Assembly: GCF_041902845.1 (NCBI RefSeq)
Contig: NZ_CP159486.1
Span: 3,720,001-3,784,000 of the forward strand
Length of the DNA stretch: 64,000 nucleotides
Direction: 5' to 3'
Source: Limibacterium fermenti
GTDB taxonomy: Bacteria; Bacteroidota; Bacteroidia; Bacteroidales; Dysgonomonadaceae
Both the position numbers and the translations under genes were made by a program. Position 1 is the stretch's first letter. Every line of letters begins with the position of its first letter. Of the stretch, positions 36,571 to 44,625 are shown piece after piece. The notes under the pieces were generated by a model, which saw only the letters and a program-made list of their open reading frames with translations, was not told where the DNA came from and did not search any database.

Positions 36571-36984
36571 TTATTCTTTGTCTTTTAAAAACTTCTCCAG
36601 TAATTTAATTTTTTCCTGCTCCTTTTCCAGCAATCTCTCAAAAAGTTCAGCTATTTTGTCTATCGGGTTGTTAATGACACTATCTCCCGCCACATAGTTG
36701 TATGCCGATCCTGAATTATTGTCAATGTTATTATTCTCTATAATGACCGTCACCGGATCTTCTTCCAGTTTCTTAATCAATTCAGGGGCTACGTTCAGCG
36801 CCTTGGCAAATTTTTCGATCATATCGTCCTCGATCACTTTTTTCTTTTCGTAAAAAGACACAAGAGTCTGACTGATTCCCATATCTGCGGCCAGAGCTTC
36901 CTGTTTAATGCCTAATGCATGACGATAACGTTTGATGGCGTGCCCGTGGTGGGTATTTTTTACTGTTTGTTCTTTTGTTTCCAT
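36571..36984 (-). CDS. XRE-type regulator, array copy 5 (head A, short tail)
   Basis: 137 aa. It has head A with one change (KKLEEDPVT for KELEEDPVT). The linker NNNIDNNSGSAYNYVAGDSV is unlike the other copies. The short coiled coil FERLLEKEQEKIKLLEKFLK matches only copy 4, although copy 4 has head B. This head/tail exchange is direct evidence of recombination within the array. A TATTTTTG element is at 37010-37017. Confidence 0.85.
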   Translation of the reverse strand: METKEQTVKNTHHGHAIKRYRHALGIKQEALAADMGISQTLVSFYEKKKVIEDDMIEKFAKALNVAPELIKKLEEDPVTVIIENNNIDNNSGSAYNYVAGDSVINNPIDKIAELFERLLEKEQEKIKLLEKFLKDKE

Positions 36985-37082
36985 TCTGTAATGTTGTTAT
37001 AATGTCAGGCAAAAATAGTGATTTTTTAGAAACCCTATGAGTTTTCCAATAACCAATGTCATATCATTCGAGATTCGCACTC

Positions 37083-37496
37083 TTATTCTTTGTCTTTTAA
37101 TAACTTCTCCAGTAATTTAACTGTTTCCTGCTCTCTTTCCAATAACTTTTCACAAAGCTCTACAATCTTCTCTACAGGATTATAATGGTTTGTACTATTA
37201 TCAATAGCTACATATCCTTTACCGTGATTAGTCTCTATGCTGTTATTTTCAATAATCACCGTTACCGGGTCTTCTTCGAGTTCCTTAATCAGCTTGGGAG
37301 CCACATTCAGGGCTTTGGCAAAATGTTCGATTACCTCGTCGTTGAGAACCTTTCTCTGTTCATAAGTGGATATAAGGGCCTGGCTAAGTCCCATCTCTGA
37401 AGCCAGCGTTTCCTGTTTTATCCCCAAAGTACGGCGGAAACGTTTGATGGCGTGCCCGTGGTGCGTATTTTTTACTGTTTGTTCTTTTGTTTCCAT
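37083..37496 (-). CDS. XRE-type regulator, array copy 4 (head B, short tail)
   Basis: 137 aa. Head B (GLSQALISTYEQRK) is joined to a unique linker (NNSIETNHGKGYVAIDNSTN) and the short coiled coil CEKLLEREQETVKLLEKLLK. In its spacer the -7 element has become CATTTTTG (37522-37529), the only copy with that base changed, so its own promoter may be weakened. Confidence 0.85.
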   Translation of the reverse strand: METKEQTVKNTHHGHAIKRFRRTLGIKQETLASEMGLSQALISTYEQRKVLNDEVIEHFAKALNVAPKLIKELEEDPVTVIIENNSIETNHGKGYVAIDNSTNHYNPVEKIVELCEKLLEREQETVKLLEKLLKDKE

Positions 37497-37585
37497 TCTA
37501 CTATGTAATTATAATGTCAGGCAAAAATGGTGATTTTTTAGAAAACCTGTCGATTCGTTGATAAATCAAGTCTATTATTCGTGAC

Positions 37586-38038
37586 CTACACTCTTTCTTT
37601 GTCTTTTAGCAACTTCTCCAGAAGAGCGTTTTTCTCTTTCTCCAATTCGAGTATCCGTTCGTACAAGGCAGTTTTCTCTTTATTCAATTCAAGAATATGT
37701 TCGACCGGATTATACGTGTTGCCAAAATTTTCAAAATTATCATTCGCGTACGCTATATTACCCACGCTTCCCTTTTCAAATGTATTGTTTTCAATGATAA
37801 AAGTCACCGGGTCTTCTTCCAATTCCTTAATCAACTCGGGAGCCACATTCAGGGCTTTGGCAAAATGTTCGATTACATCGTCGTTGAGAACCTTTCTCTG
37901 TTCATAAGTGGATATAAGGGCCTGGCTAAGTCCCATCTCTGAAGCCAGCGTTTCCTGTTTTATCCCCAAAGTACGGCGGAAACGTTTGATGGCGTGCCCG
38001 TGGTGAGTATTTTTTACTGTTTGTTCTTTTGTTTCCAT
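37586..38038 (-). CDS. XRE-type regulator, array copy 3 (head B, long tail)
   Basis: 150 aa, the longest copy. Head B carries DDV for DEV and APELI for APKLI, which are head-A-like residues, suggesting a gene-conversion junction after the HTH. The linker is expanded (GNIAYANDNFENFGNTYNPV). The long tail is LNKEKTALYERILELEKEKN, ending KDKERV. A TATTTTTG element is at 38064-38071. Confidence 0.85.
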   Translation of the reverse strand: METKEQTVKNTHHGHAIKRFRRTLGIKQETLASEMGLSQALISTYEQRKVLNDDVIEHFAKALNVAPELIKELEEDPVTFIIENNTFEKGSVGNIAYANDNFENFGNTYNPVEHILELNKEKTALYERILELEKEKNALLEKLLKDKERV

Positions 38039-38127
38039 TCTACTATGTGATTATAATGTCAAGCAAAAATAGTGATTTTTTAGAAAACCTGTCGATTCGT
38101 TGATAAATCAAGTCTATTATCCGTGAC

Positions 38128-38562
38128 CTACACTCTTTCTTTGTCTTTCAGCAACCTCTCCATAAATGCGTTTTTTTCTTTTTCCAGTTCAAGCATTCGT
38201 TCGTATAAGTCCGTTTTTTCTTTGAACAAATCGATTAACCGGTCAATAGGGTCTGGATTAAAATTATCTATATGGGTTCCTACAATAATGTGACCTTTCT
38301 CTAGAGTATTGTTTTCAATGATGAAAGTTACCGGGTCTTCTTCCAGTTCCTTAATCAATTCAGGGGCTACGTTCAGCGCCTTGGCGAATTTTTCGACCAT
38401 ATCGTCCTCGATGACTTTTTTCTTTTCATAAAAAGATACCAGTGTCTGACTGATTCCCATATCCGCGGCCAAAGCTTCCTGTTTAATCCCTAATGCATGA
38501 CGATATCGCTTAATGGCGTGCCGGTGGTGAGTGTTTTTTGATGTTTGTTCCTTTGTTTCCAT
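38128..38562 (-). CDS. XRE-type regulator, array copy 2 (head A, long tail)
   Basis: 144 aa. Head A has small changes at the N-terminus (EQTSKNTHHRHAIKRYRHAL). The linker is NNTLEKGHIIVGTHIDNFNP and the long tail FKEKTDLYERMLELEKEKNA, ending KDKERV like the head-B copies. A TATTTTTG element is at 38588-38595. Confidence 0.85.
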   Translation of the reverse strand: METKEQTSKNTHHRHAIKRYRHALGIKQEALAADMGISQTLVSFYEKKKVIEDDMVEKFAKALNVAPELIKELEEDPVTFIIENNTLEKGHIIVGTHIDNFNPDPIDRLIDLFKEKTDLYERMLELEKEKNAFMERLLKDKERV

Positions 38563-38652
38563 CCTACTATGTAGTTATAATGTCAGGCAAAAATAGTGAT
38601 TTTTTAGAAAACCTGTAAATTTGCTGATAAACCATGTCGTATTATCCTCGAT

Positions 38653-39096
38653 TTACACTCTTTCCTTATCCTTCAGCAACCTCTCCATAAGGGTATTTTT
38701 TTCTTTCTCTAATTCAAGCATCCGTTCGTATAGGGTAACTTTCTCTTTATTCAATTCAAGAATTTGTTCGATCGGATTGTAGGTGTAAGTACAATTTTCA
38801 CTTGTGGACGCTATATTCCCTACGCTTCCCTTTTCAAATGTGTTGTTTTCAATGATATAAGTTACCGGATCTTCTTCCAGTTCCTTAATCAGCTTGGGAG
38901 CCACATTCAGGGCTTTGGCAAAATGTTCGATTACCTCGTCGTTGAGAACCTTTCTCTGTTCATAAGTGGATACAAGGGCCTGGCTAAGTCCCATCTCGGA
39001 AGCCAGCGTTTCCTGCTTTATCCCCAAAGTACGGCGGAAACGTTTGATGGCGTGCCCGTGGTGGGTGTTTTTTACTGTTTGTTCTTCTGTTTCCAT
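38653..39096 (-). CDS. XRE-type regulator, array copy 1 (head B, long tail)
   Basis: 147 aa and first in transcription order. Head B (GLSQALVSTYEQRK), linker GSVGNIASTSENCTYTYNPI, long tail ending KDKERV. Its upstream DNA differs from the internal spacers: it has a TACATTTG promoter element at 39124-39131 and two 14-bp palindromes behind it. This looks like the founding, regulated end of the array. XRE proteins usually bind such palindromes as dimers, so autorepression is likely. Confidence 0.87.
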   Translation of the reverse strand: METEEQTVKNTHHGHAIKRFRRTLGIKQETLASEMGLSQALVSTYEQRKVLNDEVIEHFAKALNVAPKLIKELEEDPVTYIIENNTFEKGSVGNIASTSENCTYTYNPIEQILELNKEKVTLYERMLELEKEKNTLMERLLKDKERV

Positions 39097-39123
39097 ATAT
39101 CTCCGGATATTATTTTATTCCTG

Positions 39124-39131
39124 CAAATGTA
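39124..39131 (-). promoter_or_regulatory. -7 promoter element of the regulator array
   Basis: The minus strand reads TACATTTG, 28 bases before the ATG at 39096. Confidence 0.55.
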
Positions 39132-39149
39132 TATAATAAACGGGAGACA

Positions 39150-39184
39150 TTGATAACTATCAACGTAAAATTGATAATTATCAA
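39150..39184. promoter_or_regulatory. two operator-like palindromes before the regulator array
   Basis: TTGATAACTATCAA (39150-39163, one central mismatch) and TTGATAATTATCAA (39171-39184, perfect). Their centres are 21 bp apart, two helical turns. The first covers the position where the -33 element of the array promoter should be, the classic place for a repressor. Confidence 0.7.
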
Positions 39185-39247
39185 TGACCTTCATGACCTA
39201 TATTTCCTAAAATCTCATTTCCTTTGAATCTCTAAAAAAAACAAAGC

Positions 39248-39263
39248 GTTATGGGCCCATAAC
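39248..39263. promoter_or_regulatory. 16-bp perfect palindrome before the structured RNA promoter
   Basis: GTTATGGGCCCATAAC ends 20 bases before the -7 element of the plus-strand RNA, so a protein bound here would touch the -33 region. Its sequence differs from the array operators. Confidence 0.5.
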
Positions 39264-39282
39264 AGAATTTAGAATGAATTAT

Positions 39283-39290
39283 TATCTTTG
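39283..39290 (+). promoter_or_regulatory. -7 promoter element of the structured RNA
   Basis: TATCTTTG (TAnnTTTG). Transcription would begin near 39297, at the ACCGTAA/TTACGGT hairpin (39292-39307). Confidence 0.55.
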
Positions 39291-39296
39291 CACCGT

Positions 39297-39486
39297 AAAA
39301 TTACGGTACAAAATAATATAGCGCTTTTTTTGGCCTTTCTTCACGAATCCGCAAAATTCTCCACGAGGCCGAAGAATGGAAGCGCCCTTAGCAATAAGGG
39401 CGTGGACATTGTTCTATTCTCGTGGAAAGGCCCTTGCGGAGCCTGTGAAGAGAGATTGCGACAATCGTCCGCGCCTCTTTTTTATA
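39297..39486 (+). ncRNA. rod-shaped structured RNA, 6S-like candidate
   Basis: About 190 bases between a promoter and a T-run, with no convincing ORF. Nested perfect helices form one rod: 39338-39344 with 39445-39451 (TCTTCAC/GTGAAGA, extendable by two pairs), 39348-39354 with 39434-39440 (TCCGCAA/TTGCGGA), 39360-39367 with 39419-39426 (TCCACGAG/CTCGTGGA). A large internal bubble follows, then the apical hairpin 39383-39390 with 39395-39402 (CGCCCTTA, loop GCAA, TAAGGGCG). GCGC at 39321 and 39471 can close the base. Length, the central bubble and the single rod fit 6S RNA, or the Bacteroidales-1 type RNA that has been compared with it. The family assignment is inference. Confidence 0.6.
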
Positions 39487-39895
39487 TCCGCGCAATATAC
39501 TTTAGAGTCCGTATCGAATAAGATTTTAGATGCTTTATTATTGATCGTCTTATTCCTTAACCGGTAGAATACCTATTCTTCGCCTGTACGATTGCCTGTC
39601 GACACAGAGGATTTCAGCTTCTTGCAAACTCCCCTTACTCTATCAGCCGGCTTGAGCCGGAAATACCCGTTTGATTTTTCATTAGGCATCAAATTGAATA
39701 AAATTATATAGTTAAAATTTAGCTATATCGAAATCCTGAAATTATGTAGGGTGCAATCAATAAACAAGGCAATGAACAGCAATTCGCCTTTTGTAGGGCT
39801 TTACACCGGAGGAATACTAACGGGTTTTTAATTCATGAAAGTGGTTTATATTACTATCTATTAATTTATCAATTAATTTAAAACAAAATCTAAGA
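39487..39895. other. leader region before the SusC gene
   Basis: About 400 bases without a supportable gene. It contains the inverted repeat CCGGCT-TG-AGCCGG (39647-39660), which may be a regulator site or hairpin. No TAnnTTTG match stands out close to the SusC start, so the promoter is unclear. Confidence 0.4.
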
Positions 39896-42800
39896 ATGAA
39901 AGAAGTGATTTTAAATTTAGTGAAAGGAATGATGCTCCTCTTACTGTGGGCATTTTCCGTATGTTTGTATGCACAGGCCGTCACCGTGAAAGGGACCGTC
40001 ACGGATGCAAAAGGAGAGCCTTTGATCGGAGTATCCGTTCAAATACAAGGAACAACAGCAGGTACTGTTACCGATGCCAAAGGCAAATTTATTTTACCGA
40101 ATGTACCTTCCGATGCCGTATTGGAGGTTTCGTATGTCGGAATGCTTTCTCAAACGGTCGCCCTTGACGGCAAAACAACCGTGAATATCGTGTTGCAAGA
40201 GGATACGGAAGCATTGGAAGAAGTGGTAGTGGTAGGATATGGCGTGCAAAAGAAAGCAACGATTACCGGTTCTATCGCCCAAGTATCCGGTGCTGAATTA
40301 AAGCAGTCCCCATCGGTTAATTTATCCAATTCTTTAGTAGGGCGTTTACCGGGTGTGATTGCCAACAACCGGTCGGGTGAACCGGGGAATGATTATTCCG
40401 AAATATTCATCCGGGGAAAGGGGTCGTTAGGAAATAACAATCCATTGTATGTAATAGACGGGGTTGGCAATCGGGGTGGAATCGAACGCTTAAATCCAAG
40501 CGATATTGAATCAGTAACCGTCCTGAAAGATGCTTCTGCCGCTATTTATGGGGCCCAGGCTGCAAACGGGGTTATTTTGGTAACAACCAAAAGAGGAAAT
40601 GATTCAAAACCTATCATTACCTATGAAGGGAACTTCGGACTATCGGAACATACCCGTACCCCTCAACTAATGAATGCCTATCAATATATGGTATATGATG
40701 ACGAAATCAATGCCCATTTCGGAAGAACAGAGAAATATAAAGACGTGAAAAACGATTATTTGGATGGGACTATCGATCCTTTGCAATACGCCGATACCGA
40801 TTGGATGGATGTCGTTTTCAGAATGGCTCCGCAAACCCAACATTCTTTGTCGGTAAGAGGCGGAAATGACCGAATCAGGTATTATATATCGGGTGGTTAT
40901 ATGTATCAGGAACCGGGATTCAAAAATACCGACCTAAATTTTAAAACAGCGCAAGTTCGATCAAATTTGGATGCAAGAATAACAGAAGATTTTACGGTCT
41001 CCCTGGAATTGGCTATGCGTCAGGAGAACCGTCATAATTCGAATTATGATTCGAGCACTTTTTTCTGGGAGGCTTTTCATGCCTATCCTTTTTTACCGGC
41101 TTATTATCCCAACGGACTTCCAGGGCCTGGCCTTTCCTGGGGAAACAATTTAGGAATATTGGCTTCCGGAAAAACAGGTTATGACAAAGTAAAAGACAAT
41201 TTTACGAACTTGAAAGTGGCTTTCGATTTGAAAATGCCCTGGCTTTTAGACGGATTATATATTGCCGGCTATGCCGCTTTTGACTCCCAATTTAGAGGTG
41301 AAAAAAAGCTGATGGACATGTGGGATGCCTACCGTTATAATCCTTCTACGAAAGAATATGATAATATCCGTTCCACAACGGGGGACGGAAACATTAATCT
41401 GACCCAGCGCTATGATGATAACCGTATTAATTCGCTTCACCTAAAGTTGGGCTATGAGAAAAGATTTACAGAACACAGCATAAATGCTTTTATCGCTTAT
41501 GAACAAAGTAAAAGTACAGGAGATTGGTTTTCCGCTTATCGTCGTGATTTCCTTAGCAATGCCGTTGATTATTTGTTTGCGGGAAGTGATAATCAGAAAG
41601 ATAATAATGGAAGCGGCAGCATTTCCGCCCGCCAGAATTTTTTCGGACGATTAACTTATGGTTTTAAGGATCGTTATCTTGCAGAGTTCACATTACGCCG
41701 AGACGGTTCGCAGAACTTTAGCAGTGATTCACGCTGGGGGTGGTTTCCCGGATTATCAGCCGGTTGGCGTATCTCCGAAGAAAGCTTCTTCAAAGATAAT
41801 ATCTCCCATGTCGACGAATTTAAAATAAAAGCTTCTTGGGGGAAATTAGGAAATGACCGGGTAGCCCCATTTCAATACGTAAGTACCTATGATTTAAATG
41901 ACGGAGCTATGTTCGGCTTGGACCCTAAACGGGAGAAAGGCTTTACGATCGGACGGGTAGCCAACCCGGCTATAACATGGGAAAAGGTGGATACCAAGAA
42001 TATCGGGTTCGAATCCATTTCCTTCAACCAAACATTAAGCTTCGATTTCCAATATTTCTATTCTATGCGAACGGATATCCTTACCCCTAAACAAGCTTCC
42101 GTTCCTGATTATACAGGACTTACTTTGCCGGACCAAAATATCGGGGAAATATCCAACAGGGGAATTGAAGCCAGCTTGTCTTATAAAAACAAAATAAGAG
42201 ATTTGGGTTATTATATAGGAGGTAATTTTACCTACGCTCATAATAATATCCATTTCTTTGACGAAGCGGCGAATGTACCGGAATGGCAACGCCGGACAGG
42301 ACATTCCATCGACTCCTGGCTAGTATATAAGACGGATGGGATTTACCAAACAAAGGAAGAGGTCGAATCTTCACCCCATTTATTAAATACACAGCCCGGA
42401 GATATAAAATATATAGATATAGATGACGACGGCTCTATTACAAGCAACGACCGGGTTAGAATCTATGAAAGCGCCATACCAGAAATCGTATACGGCATCA
42501 ATATGGGTGCTATGTGGAAAGGATTCGAATTGAATATATTATGGACGGGGCAGGCAAGAGCTAAACAAATGATTCGCCCCGGAAGCTATAATAGGGATAT
42601 TACCTACTTTAACAATAGATGGATATCTGCGGAAGAAACGCCTGACGCACGTTATCCCAGAGCATTTGAACGGGATGACAGTTTTAACAGCCGGGATTCG
42701 GATTTTTGGTTAAAGGATGCTTCCTTCCTGCGCTTAAAAAATATAGAATTAGCGTACAATATTCCTTCCTCTTTCCTTGAGAAAATAAAAATATCCAGTC

Positions 42801-42937
42801 TCCGCCTTTATTTGAGCGGCTTTAACCTATTTTCAATTGATAAGATAAAGATCCAGGATCCCGAAGGAACTCAAGCGGGCGGGATGTATTACCCCCAACA
42901 ACGTGTGTATAATATGGGTGTAAGTATTAGTTTCTGA
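39896..42937 (+). CDS. SusC-family TonB-dependent outer membrane receptor
   Basis: 1013 aa. Signal peptide 1-27, CarboxypepD_reg domain about 30-110 (VKGTVTDAKGEPLIGVSVQI), then the SusC signature EALEEVVVVGYGVQKKATIT and plug domain (RIPG-like GRLPGVIANN, PLYVIDGVGN, DIESVTVLKDASAAIYGAQA). A full-length barrel ends in Phe (MGVSISF). It imports large ligands together with the SusD partner that starts 18 bases after its stop. The glycosidase that follows suggests a glycan substrate. Confidence 0.95.
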   Translation: MKEVILNLVKGMMLLLLWAFSVCLYAQAVTVKGTVTDAKGEPLIGVSVQIQGTTAGTVTDAKGKFILPNVPSDAVLEVSYVGMLSQTVALDGKTTVNIVLQEDTEALEEVVVVGYGVQKKATITGSIAQVSGAELKQSPSVNLSNSLVGRLPGVIANNRSGEPGNDYSEIFIRGKGSLGNNNPLYVIDGVGNRGGIERLNPSDIESVTVLKDASAAIYGAQAANGVILVTTKRGNDSKPIITYEGNFGLSEHTRTPQLMNAYQYMVYDDEINAHFGRTEKYKDVKNDYLDGTIDPLQYADTDWMDVVFRMAPQTQHSLSVRGGNDRIRYYISGGYMYQEPGFKNTDLNFKTAQVRSNLDARITEDFTVSLELAMRQENRHNSNYDSSTFFWEAFHAYPFLPAYYPNGLPGPGLSWGNNLGILASGKTGYDKVKDNFTNLKVAFDLKMPWLLDGLYIAGYAAFDSQFRGEKKLMDMWDAYRYNPSTKEYDNIRSTTGDGNINLTQRYDDNRINSLHLKLGYEKRFTEHSINAFIAYEQSKSTGDWFSAYRRDFLSNAVDYLFAGSDNQKDNNGSGSISARQNFFGRLTYGFKDRYLAEFTLRRDGSQNFSSDSRWGWFPGLSAGWRISEESFFKDNISHVDEFKIKASWGKLGNDRVAPFQYVSTYDLNDGAMFGLDPKREKGFTIGRVANPAITWEKVDTKNIGFESISFNQTLSFDFQYFYSMRTDILTPKQASVPDYTGLTLPDQNIGEISNRGIEASLSYKNKIRDLGYYIGGNFTYAHNNIHFFDEAANVPEWQRRTGHSIDSWLVYKTDGIYQTKEEVESSPHLLNTQPGDIKYIDIDDDGSITSNDRVRIYESAIPEIVYGINMGAMWKGFELNILWTGQARAKQMIRPGSYNRDITYFNNRWISAEETPDARYPRAFERDDSFNSRDSDFWLKDASFLRLKNIELAYNIPSSFLEKIKISSLRLYLSGFNLFSIDKIKIQDPEGTQAGGMYYPQQRVYNMGVSISF

Positions 42938-42955
42938 TAAAAAATAAATATACAG

Positions 42956-44596
42956 ATGAATAACAATAGACTAAATTTAGCAATTCTGCTCTTGGCAAGT
43001 TGCCTAAGCGCGTGCTCCGACTTTTTAGATGTAAAGCCTTTGGATTCTTTTACGGGAGAAGCTGTCTTTTCCGATGTAAAGCTGACGGAGGCTTACGTGA
43101 ATAAACGCTATACCGAAATACGGGATGGATTCAACTATGGACTACGGTATATTTGTGATGAGGCATACCACAATTTCAATTCAGGCAGCCCGTATCTTTA
43201 TAACCGAGGGGAGGTAACGCCTGACCAAGCAGGAGATTTTGGCACGTGGAAACTTTATTTTACTGCCATAAAAAACTGCAACATCTATTTTGAAAATATC
43301 GATAAATTAAAGACCGATCCAAAAATAATCGATCGGATGACCGGAGAAATCACGTTTCTGAGAGCCTTCTTTTATGCCGACCTGATATCCCGTTATGGGG
43401 GTGTACCTATTCTCACAAAAACTTTCGGATTGGATGACGATATGATGGTTAAGAGAGATTCTTATGAAGCATGTGTCTCTTTTATTGTGGGAGAGCTTGA
43501 TAAAGCAGCCGATTTATTACCTTTGTCATACGATGAAGAAAATTACGGACGCGCGACAAAAGGGGCAGCATTAGCTTTGAAGTCAAGGATATTGCTTTAC
43601 GCTGCGAGTCCTTATTGGAATCCTTCCGGCGATAAAGCAAAATGGCAAGCGGCGGCGGATGCCGCAAAAGCGGTGTTCGATTTAAAAGATGGCGATGGAC
43701 CGGTTTATCAACTGGATCCGGACTATAAAGGACTGTTTGTAACGAATAAGAGTAAGGAAATTATTTTTATGAAACAATTTAATTCGGAATACGGTCATTC
43801 TTTTGATTGGACTGATTCACCAAATGGTTTTACAGGTTGGTCGAGAACCTGTGTTCTGCAAGACATGGTGGATGCTTATGAAATGGCAGACGGCTCTATG
43901 CCGACAGAGGATCAATATGCAAAGGGTACGCCTTGGCTAAATCGGGAGCCTCGTTTCTATGCGTCGATTGTTTGTGACGGACAACAATTTCGCGGACGGG
44001 AAATTGAATTCTTTATTTCTTCTACAGGTAATAAGGCTGAATGCGGTATGGATAGTGAATACGGAATTGATGATTGGAATGCCTCCAAAACACATTATAC
44101 CATCCGCAAATTTATGAATGAAAATTTGCGAGACGCCTGGAATGACAAGGGAGCCCAGCCCTGGATATATTCTCGCTTAGGGGAAATTTATTTGAATTAT
44201 GCAGAGGCGATGTTTCATTTGGGTGACGAATCCGCTGCACGGGCCTACATCAATAAAATCAGGGAACGTGCCAGAGGAGGACAACCGAATGTTTTGCCCG
44301 ATATAACAAGCTCTGGCGAAGAATTATTGCAGAAAATACAACACGAACGAAGAGTGGAACTGGCATTTGAAGATCATCGATTTTTTGATGTACGTCGATG
44401 GAAAATAGCAATGGAAACGGAAAATAAGCCTGCCCGCAAAATCACCATCATTCGTGATGATCAGACAAAAGTCAAAACGTATAAAATAGAGATCCTGCAA
44501 GAACGCAAGTTTCTTCCCCAGCATTATTTATTACCTATTCCCAGAAGCGAAATTCTACGCAATTCACTACTGGAACAAAACCCCGGCTATAAATAA
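42956..44596 (+). CDS. SusD-family surface lipoprotein (RagB/SusD)
   Basis: 546 aa. A lipoprotein signal ends LSACSDF with Cys20 as the lipidated residue. The SusD_like N-terminus (FLDVKPLDSFTGEAVFSDVK), TPR-type helices (GEITFLRAFFYADLISRYGG) and the C-terminal RagB domain (EIYLNYAEAMFHLGD, RRVELAFEDHRFFDVRRWKI, PIPRSEILRNSLLEQNPGY) are complete. It caps the SusC barrel and binds glycan at the surface. No sigma/anti-sigma or hybrid two-component gene lies beside the locus. Confidence 0.95.
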   Translation: MNNNRLNLAILLLASCLSACSDFLDVKPLDSFTGEAVFSDVKLTEAYVNKRYTEIRDGFNYGLRYICDEAYHNFNSGSPYLYNRGEVTPDQAGDFGTWKLYFTAIKNCNIYFENIDKLKTDPKIIDRMTGEITFLRAFFYADLISRYGGVPILTKTFGLDDDMMVKRDSYEACVSFIVGELDKAADLLPLSYDEENYGRATKGAALALKSRILLYAASPYWNPSGDKAKWQAAADAAKAVFDLKDGDGPVYQLDPDYKGLFVTNKSKEIIFMKQFNSEYGHSFDWTDSPNGFTGWSRTCVLQDMVDAYEMADGSMPTEDQYAKGTPWLNREPRFYASIVCDGQQFRGREIEFFISSTGNKAECGMDSEYGIDDWNASKTHYTIRKFMNENLRDAWNDKGAQPWIYSRLGEIYLNYAEAMFHLGDESAARAYINKIRERARGGQPNVLPDITSSGEELLQKIQHERRVELAFEDHRFFDVRRWKIAMETENKPARKITIIRDDQTKVKTYKIEILQERKFLPQHYLLPIPRSEILRNSLLEQNPGYK

Positions 44597-44625
44597 TCTT
44601 GTCTTAATCACTTATAAAATAGAAT

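Larger units (their letters stand above)
35503..39096 (-). repeat. tandem array of seven XRE-regulator genes, period about 510-540 bp
   Basis: Gene starts at 39096, 38562, 38038, 37496, 36984, 36472 and 35937 give spacings of 534, 524, 542, 512, 512 and 535 bases. Coding and spacer DNA are both conserved, including a spacer block with CAGGCAAAAATAGTGATTTT. HTH heads fall in two types. Head A (KRYRHALGIKQEALAADMGI) is in copies at 38562, 36984 and 35937; head B (KRFRRTLGIKQETLASEMGL) is in the other four. Tails also fall in two types and are combined freely with the heads. Confidence 0.92.

Noticed and set aside
35503..39096. A CRISPR-like array, suggested at first by the regular repeats
   Set aside because: The unit is over 500 bp and codes for a whole protein. 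No short direct repeats with unique spacers are present.
39288..39521. 77-codon ORF over the structured RNA
   Set aside because: It has no protein family resemblance and starts at the predicted transcription start. The nested helices explain the sequence better.
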